A program made the translations under genes and the position numbers. The notes under the pieces are model-generated. The model did no database searches and was not told the origin of the DNA. It saw only the letters and a list, made by a program, of their open reading frames with translations. Shown here piece by piece: positions 53,819 to 58,111 of a DNA stretch of 58,111 bases. This stretch comes from Andeanibacterium sp035497315 (GTDB taxonomy: Bacteria > Pseudomonadota > Alphaproteobacteria > Sphingomonadales > Sphingomonadaceae). Location: contig DATJDU010000058.1 in assembly GCA_035497315.1 (NCBI GenBank), positions 1 through 58,111 of the forward strand. Direction: 5' to 3'. How positions within the stretch are numbered: the first letter of the stretch is position 1; the number at the start of each line of letters is the position of its first letter.

Positions 53819-54913
53819 TTACAGGTGACCTTTCAGTCGGCGGCCAATTGCCACAGCTACGCTGCTTTGGTCAACGTATGTTCGCCGTATTCCCGACACT
53901 TGTTGGGGTGACCAGCCCATGATGTCTGCTGCCTCCTGGTCGCTCAGGCCAGCAAGGATCAACTTTGTGCAAAATGTGCCCCGAAGGTCGTGCAAATGTT
54001 TGCTCTTGGTCTCGCCCGTATCAGGATCGAAATGGGAGATCTTTGCGTGGTCCCTCACGCGAATGAAGCTCGTCCCAAACCCGTCCGCCGTCCAAGGCTT
54101 GCCGTGCAGGTTGACGAGGACAGTATCGACACCCTCTTTCCGCGGTAAGGACGCCAGGACGTCCAACAATTCCTGGAGCACCGGGAGTTTCGGTATTGTG
54201 GCGATGCGGCGTTTACCGCGACTAGCCTTAAGCGCCTTCTTTACGATTGCGTGATCTTTGATCTCCTCCCACCGAAGCGTGACCAGATCCTCACGTCGCA
54301 GCCCGGTGAGAGCTGCGAGCTTCACTGCAAGATAGACGTGCCGTGCCCCGAGTTCGCTAGCGGAGCGATCAAACGCTTCGAGGTCTTCCTCAGACCATAC
54401 AATTTCCGCCCTGGAACCAGCTTTGTAGAGCTGTGGAATATCTGCGGCGACGTTGATGGAAAGACGCCCATTAAGACGCCCAAACTTGAGCAACGCCCTC
54501 AGCACAGTGACACCGAAATCAGCTGACCGTGGCGTGGATGCGCGGGAGTTACGCCATCCCATTACCTTCCCAGCCATACGTGGGTCGTTCCATACTGATA
54601 GCGGCGTATCCTTCCACTTCTGCTCAATGCGGTTCAACTCGGACCCCCAAGTCCGCTGTGTGGATTTCGCCAAGGCACGCCATTCTGGACTCGCGCGCCA
54701 ATCCGCGATCAGCTCCCCCAGCGTGTTCCTCCGCAACCGCTCGACTTGCTGGTCATGTTGATCCACGAGCCGTCGGAGTTCCGCGATGCCGAGTGCTGGC
54801 CTGCTCCAGCCTTCTTGGCGGTAAATCTGAGGACCGCCGCGATAGGCATAAATATACCAAATAGGCGGCCCCGCTTTGCGGAGCTTCTTCACAACGTGTA
54901 TATTCTTGATCAA
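53819..54913 (-). CDS. tyrosine-type site-specific integrase
   Basis: This 364-residue phage/island integrase has an N-terminal arm- and core-binding part (residues about 40-170) and a C-terminal catalytic domain. The catalytic set is visible: Arg near 215 in LTGLRREDLVTLRW, HLHDLRGTF (His-x-x-Arg, Arg about 311), the GWS segment, and the nucleophile Tyr346 in RRTYVDQS. It is transcribed toward the tRNA-Gly gene. Codon use is less GC-biased than in the left part of the window. The start overlaps the small upstream gene by four bases (ATGA). Confidence 0.95.
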   Translation of the reverse strand: MIKNIHVVKKLRKAGPPIWYIYAYRGGPQIYRQEGWSRPALGIAELRRLVDQHDQQVERLRRNTLGELIADWRASPEWRALAKSTQRTWGSELNRIEQKWKDTPLSVWNDPRMAGKVMGWRNSRASTPRSADFGVTVLRALLKFGRLNGRLSINVAADIPQLYKAGSRAEIVWSEEDLEAFDRSASELGARHVYLAVKLAALTGLRREDLVTLRWEEIKDHAIVKKALKASRGKRRIATIPKLPVLQELLDVLASLPRKEGVDTVLVNLHGKPWTADGFGTSFIRVRDHAKISHFDPDTGETKSKHLHDLRGTFCTKLILAGLSDQEAADIMGWSPQQVSGIRRTYVDQSSVAVAIGRRLKGHL

Positions 54914-55101
54914 AGGACCCCCGCGGCGTCCCAGCGATCGAACTCAGTAGCCGGATCGTCATTTGCCGCGCGAAGAAGAAGCTCGAAGCTGCCGTCCGGG
55001 TTGAGCTTCACACCCCTCACCGTTGCCCCTGTCTTCTCGATTGCTGCCTTGGCTCGACGGATGGCAGCGGAAGTGGCATATGTGTGACCAGCAGAACTCA
55101 T
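54910..55101 (-). CDS. small protein coupled to the integrase
   Basis: This 63-residue protein (MSSAGHTYATSAAIRRAKAA) has its stop in ATGA overlap with the integrase start. It sits in the usual position of an excisionase or control factor for the integrase, but no winged-helix motif is clear. The segment VRGVKLNPDGSFELLLRA is beta-like. The promoter overlaps a palindrome shared with another local gene. Its start codon lies where transcription is expected to begin, so its mRNA may be leaderless. Confidence 0.7.
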   Translation of the reverse strand: MSSAGHTYATSAAIRRAKAAIEKTGATVRGVKLNPDGSFELLLRAANDDPATEFDRWDAAGVL

Positions 55102-55102
55102 G

Positions 55103-55136
55103 TGTGTTTATATACACGCATTGTTATGGAAGTCAA
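55103..55136 (-). promoter_or_regulatory. promoter and palindromic operator of the integrase unit
   Basis: On the minus strand TTGACT (55136-55131) and TATAAA (55112-55107) are separated by 18 bases. The near-palindrome TGTGTTTATATACACG (55103-55118, plus strand) covers the -10. The start codon at 55101 is five bases past the -10, so transcription would begin at or near the A of ATG. A protein bound to the palindrome would block both this promoter and the plus-strand gene at 55141. Confidence 0.7.
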
Positions 55137-55140
55137 TACT

Positions 55141-55689
55141 ATGCCCGCCGATCAAACACCTCGCGATCCTATCCAATATGCCCATACAAGGGCAGCGACG
55201 ATGCTGCACGATGGCCTTCAGAATGCAAAACTTCAGGGTAGATCCATACGTAAGATCGCGAAGGAACTGGACTACAAACAGGCAACCGTGCTGAGTCACA
55301 TGTCCAATGGCAGGATGCTTGTTCCTCTGGATAAGGCAGCAAAAATCGCCCGCGCGGTGGGCATCGATCCGGCGCAATTTCTGCGGGCCGCGGTAGAGCA
55401 GAGGGTTCCTGAAGCCTCTGATCTCCTTGGAGGTTCTGCCCCGGAAGTCGAGGAAAGCGGCTTGACCATGGAAATAGCCTTGATCGCCGGCGTCGGCCTG
55501 GATCAGCTCAACCAAGAACAACAAGCGGTCATCAGAGAGGTGGCAGCTGACACGCGACCTCGCAGACGCTGGCTGACGATCAGCGAGCTTTCGGCCGTCC
55601 TCCTCCTCCGACAGTTGCGCCCGGAACTGGGTGAGCACGGCTTGTCGCCTGCTGATGCGGACGCGGTGCGCGCAGCACTAAGTGGGTGA
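55141..55689 (+). CDS. HTH (XRE-like) regulator of the island
   Basis: This is 182 residues from the ATG at 55141 (GGAAG upstream). Residues about 30-75 form a helix-turn-helix of the Cro/C1 kind: SIRKIAKELDYKQATVLSHM, then NGRMLVPLDKAAKIARAVGI. The C-terminal part (ALIAGVGLDQLNQEQQ, WLTISELSAVLLLRQLRPEL) is helical and of unknown role. It is divergent from the integrase unit, and the palindromes near 55103 and 55698 are candidate binding sites. It is thus the likely repressor of both. Confidence 0.85.
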   Translation: MPADQTPRDPIQYAHTRAATMLHDGLQNAKLQGRSIRKIAKELDYKQATVLSHMSNGRMLVPLDKAAKIARAVGIDPAQFLRAAVEQRVPEASDLLGGSAPEVEESGLTMEIALIAGVGLDQLNQEQQAVIREVAADTRPRRRWLTISELSAVLLLRQLRPELGEHGLSPADADAVRAALSG

Positions 55690-55692
55690 GGC

Positions 55693-55721
55693 TTGAATGT
55701 GTTTTATATAACACGTATAAT
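55693..55721 (+). promoter_or_regulatory. near-consensus promoter with operator in the spacer
   Basis: TTGAAT (55693-55698), a 17-base spacer and TATAAT (55716-55721) make an excellent housekeeping promoter. The spacer contains TGTGTTTTATATAACACG (55698-55715), a palindrome like that at 55103. The gene starts at the ATG 55728, six bases after the -10, again suggesting a leaderless transcript. Confidence 0.8.
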
Positions 55722-55727
55722 GAGTGT

Positions 55728-56186
55728 ATGAAAACACGCAACATGCGCACGGCGCTGATCGATTGGATCACCAGCCTAAACGCCACTCACTCCCTTACGC
55801 TGAACACAGACCGGGAGCTCTCCCTCACCAGGATGAAGTCGATCTTCGGCACCTTCTGCCACAACGTCGATCGACTCATCTTCGACTGTGAAAACGTGAA
55901 GCGGATGCCTTCCTGTCAACGCTTCCAGGCAATCGCGTTTCCAGAGCATCTGGAAACGAACGCGCATCTCCATGTGTGCGCTGATCTCTCGGGATTGATC
56001 CCAAAGTTTGGCACCGAAGATGAGCTCAACGCGCGCCTGGAGAAGATATGGCTGAAAGCAACGCGCGACGCCGGATCAGTTCATGCCGTCAAGATAACTG
56101 ACAGAGGCGCGGTTCGATATGCCGCGAAAGCTGCCAATTTGCATGATCCCGTCTTCTTCCTCGCCGCCGAATTCCATCCCCGCTGA
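55728..56186 (+). CDS. hypothetical protein with an H-x-H motif
   Basis: This is 152 residues from the ATG at 55728. There is no ribosome-binding site but a strong promoter directly in front. The protein reads MKTRNMRTALIDWITSL, then a centre RMPSCQRFQAIAFPEHLETN followed by AHLHVCADLS, and a C-terminus with ITDRGAVRYAAKAANL. The pattern of a hydrophobic strand ending in HLHV is reminiscent of the metal-binding H-hydrophobic-H of HUH endonucleases and replication initiators, but there is no clear catalytic tyrosine. Treat as unknown. Confidence 0.7.
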   Translation: MKTRNMRTALIDWITSLNATHSLTLNTDRELSLTRMKSIFGTFCHNVDRLIFDCENVKRMPSCQRFQAIAFPEHLETNAHLHVCADLSGLIPKFGTEDELNARLEKIWLKATRDAGSVHAVKITDRGAVRYAAKAANLHDPVFFLAAEFHPR

Positions 56187-56363
56187 CTAACCTAAATCCA
56201 TAATCCGCAAATCTGTTCGCGGAACCAAGGGCCCGACCGCCGGCGGTAAACCCTTGTCGAGGATCAAAACCTCAGGCTGCCTCCGAAGGAGGCGGTCATT
56301 CCCGGAGGCTACCCTAAACCAAGGTTGGAAACTCAAATGCATGTAACCATGCGCAAAAGGAAT

Positions 56364-57098
56364 TCATCCTTCAAGGAACTCCGAAGATAGACTGGAACCA
56401 TGGTTCTCCAACCACTCCATAGGTTCCTGGTATGAGGGATACATCAAACTCAACTGTTTCCAGAATTCCTCGCCATGGGAACGGACATGGAGATGAGCGA
56501 TCTCATGAACTACGACGTATTCGAGGACTCGTCGGGGTGCGAAGATCAGGTTCCAGTTGAGGAGTATGTTTCCCTCAACTCCGCACGAGCCCCAACCATG
56601 GGCAAGATCAGCTACGCGTATGTTTCTGGGTTCGCGGCCAAAACGCGTTCCATATTTCCTTGCAATCTCGGTAGCATCCCGGCGAGCTCGTTGCTTCAGC
56701 CAATGCTTCAACTCGCTTGCTACCAGTTCACTGCAATCGTTGTCCGCCCAATGCGGGAGATCTACGATAAAACCGTTGCGGTAGGTTATCACCATCCTCT
56801 CCGCATCGCTTCTTCGCACTGTCAGGGGCATTTTTCGGCCGCGATAGGGTATCTTCGATCCCGTCATGAACCGCGGCACGGCGTGACGCTTGGCGCTGAT
56901 GCGTTCCATCTCGCGGACGGTGTTGAATACCCATTGCCGTTTACGGTCGAGGAAGCCTGCTATGGCTTCGTCATCGTCACTCATCAGCGCCATCACTTCG
57001 ACCCGCTCCGGCGTTATGGTGATGCGGCGTTCGGAGGCTAGCGCGGAGCGCTTCAACTCGTAGGGGATTGCCTTTTGCCCGATCTGCAGCACGTGCAT
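56364..57098 (-). CDS. YgjP-like metallopeptidase (DUF45)
   Basis: This 244-residue protein has a zinc-peptidase motif VVHEIAHLHVRSHGEEFWKQ (HEIAH plus a downstream His), and the family segment WGSCGVEGNILLNWNLIFAP. The gene overlaps the hsdR remnant upstream by ATGA, a linkage often seen where YgjP-type genes travel with type I restriction-modification operons. It may thus be an accessory of that system. It appears intact, though its partner is truncated. Confidence 0.9.
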   Translation of the reverse strand: MHVLQIGQKAIPYELKRSALASERRITITPERVEVMALMSDDDEAIAGFLDRKRQWVFNTVREMERISAKRHAVPRFMTGSKIPYRGRKMPLTVRRSDAERMVITYRNGFIVDLPHWADNDCSELVASELKHWLKQRARRDATEIARKYGTRFGREPRNIRVADLAHGWGSCGVEGNILLNWNLIFAPRRVLEYVVVHEIAHLHVRSHGEEFWKQLSLMYPSYQEPMEWLENHGSSLSSEFLEG

Positions 57099-57817
57099 CA
57101 GCGGGCTTCTCCGTAGGTGTGGATGGCAAATTCCTCGACCTTTTCACGGATTACCTTCGTCTCGCCAATGCCATGCTCGGTGAGAATGCGGCGCACCTGT
57201 TGTCGCAAGCTGCGAAGATAGGCTTCCATGTGGGCGAATGCGGGCTGCGTGGAGGCGGCATCGGCATAGGCCGCGCCAATAGCGATAGCCGCATCCTGCA
57301 TCACGGCGTGCCCAGTATCAGGCACGATGGCCTCGATGATGCGCAGGATTGAGAATGCGTTCTCATCCATACCCAGCTCGGTATGCGCGCCTTGTTCGGC
57401 CTGGATGTCGTCGGCGAGGCCCTGGAACTCGCGTAGACCGTCTACTGCCCCCAGCTGCTGTTCTTCGAAGCGTCGGATGATCTCCAGCACCCGTTCGGAG
57501 AAGCGGCCATATTGGGCTGGGTTCTTGTCAACGAGTTCGCGCGTCACCCGCCGGAGTTCGGCTGATTTGCGCACGAAGGCTTCCTGCAGATCGCTCTCGC
57601 CCTTCCCGCCGGTCTCGAAATCGTCAGCGAATTCGGGATCGGTGATGTCGCGCAGGCGGATGGTGGTAGACAGGCCTGTCACATGGACATGTTGCTCCAG
57701 CATGTCGCGGATCTTGCCAGTATAGCTGCGGTGATCGAGGCTTTCATCCTTCGATACGGCCTGAACCGCGAGACGGAGGAACCCAGCGGCCCATTTCACC
57801 TCGGCGGTGTAATCCAG
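57098..57817 (-). pseudogene. hsdR C-terminal remnant (type I restriction subunit), truncated by an insertion sequence
   Basis: The frame is open from the IS boundary near 57817 to a stop at 57098 (about 240 codons) without needing a start; a GTG at 57799 is only the first start-like codon. The residues DYTAEVKWAAGFL, then FSERVLEIIRRFEEQQLGA with a helix-rich end, are compatible with the C-terminal helical domain of HsdR. The ATPase/helicase and nuclease parts that should lie upstream are replaced by an IS3-family element. The family assignment is moderate because only the variable C-terminus remains. Confidence 0.65.
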
Positions 57818-58111
57818 TGTCCCCCGTCAGCACCAATGGCACAGATTTGAGGTTGTGAATTAAGGAGGGTTGGGGCTTCGTCGTAGTGACGAAGGAACGA
57901 AGATGAAGCCCCACCCCTCCTTGAAAAAATCGCCGGTAAAGGCCCCCGCTGAGCGGGTGGTGAAGGACAGCCGGCGACAGACCCGCCGGCACTTCTCGGC
58001 CGAGGACAAGATCCGTATCGTGCTAGATGGCCTGCGCGGCGAGGACAGCATTGCGGAGCTGTGCCGCAAGGAAGGCATTGCCCAGAGCCTGTATTATACC
58101 TGGTCCAAGGA
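57818..58111 (+). mobile_element. IS3-family insertion sequence, left end only
   Basis: The element begins near 57818 with TGTCCCCCGTCAGCACCA, starting TG as usual in the IS3 family, 85 bases before its orfA. It runs off the window, so its right end, inverted repeat and target duplication cannot be checked. It interrupts the hsdR remnant. Confidence 0.8.
57903..58111 (+). CDS. IS3-family transposase OrfA, partial
   Basis: An ATG at 57903 opens a frame continuing to the window end (69 residues visible). The HTH of IS3 OrfA is clear: RRHFSAEDKIRIVLDGLRGE followed by SIAELCRKEGIAQSLYYTWS. OrfA normally provides DNA binding, and the DDE part is made as an OrfAB fusion by frameshifting. The rest is outside the window. 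Confidence 0.93.
   Translation, partial: MKPHPSLKKSPVKAPAERVVKDSRRQTRRHFSAEDKIRIVLDGLRGEDSIAELCRKEGIAQSLYYTWSK

Noticed and set aside
56279..56293. Small GCCTCC/GGAGGC hairpin as a regulatory RNA
   Set aside because: A six-base stem is too short to call; it may be part of a terminator of the gene at 55728.

Overview
The window looks like chromosome from a GC-rich alphaproteobacterium of the order Sphingomonadales (Novosphingobium/Sphingobium/Erythrobacteraceae type). The grounds are a crtY-crtI-crtB carotenoid cluster, DesB-type aromatic ring-cleavage dioxygenases, an UrcA-family protein, a typical sphingomonad TonB-dependent receptor, and several small families common in that order (DUF2585, DUF6152, DUF2059). 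The assignment is inferred from gene families, not from a marker gene.

Left part (1-32100) is mostly ordinary chromosome. It starts with a leftward cluster holding two fused LigB/LigA dioxygenases around a TPR-sulfotransferase, a Raf-kinase-inhibitor-like protein and a DODA-type dioxygenase. Next come small envelope genes, a lipoprotein pair, a Doc/AbrB toxin-antitoxin pair, an acyltransferase and thiC behind a TPP riboswitch. A hydrolase-like protein follows, then the carotenoid block, an MHS-type MFS transporter, glpD, a Bcr/CflA exporter, dinB, a NUDIX enzyme and pgl.

Middle part (32271-53549) is the most interesting. A roughly 260-base repeat occurs at both ends in the same orientation. 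Between the copies are three predicted exported flavoenzymes: one D-amino-acid-oxidase-like enzyme with a permuted domain order and two paralogous amine oxidases. Each sits beside its own c-type cytochrome gene. The region also has two RidA-family proteins with signal peptides, a TonB-dependent receptor, an M28 peptidase, a hybrid histidine kinase/response regulator pair, an UrcA protein and a 1491-residue repeat protein. Read together, this suggests a periplasmic module that takes up or trims an amino compound or peptide, oxidises it with electrons passed to cytochrome c, and disposes of the reactive imine with RidA. The substrate cannot be read from the sequence.

Right part (53687-58111) is accessory DNA. 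It has a tRNA-Gly(CCC), a tyrosine integrase with a small partner gene, an HTH regulator, and a hypothetical gene with a near-consensus promoter. Two similar palindromes overlap the promoters. After that come a YgjP-like metallopeptidase and the C-terminal remnant of a type I restriction subunit (hsdR), cut off by an IS3-family element that runs off the window.
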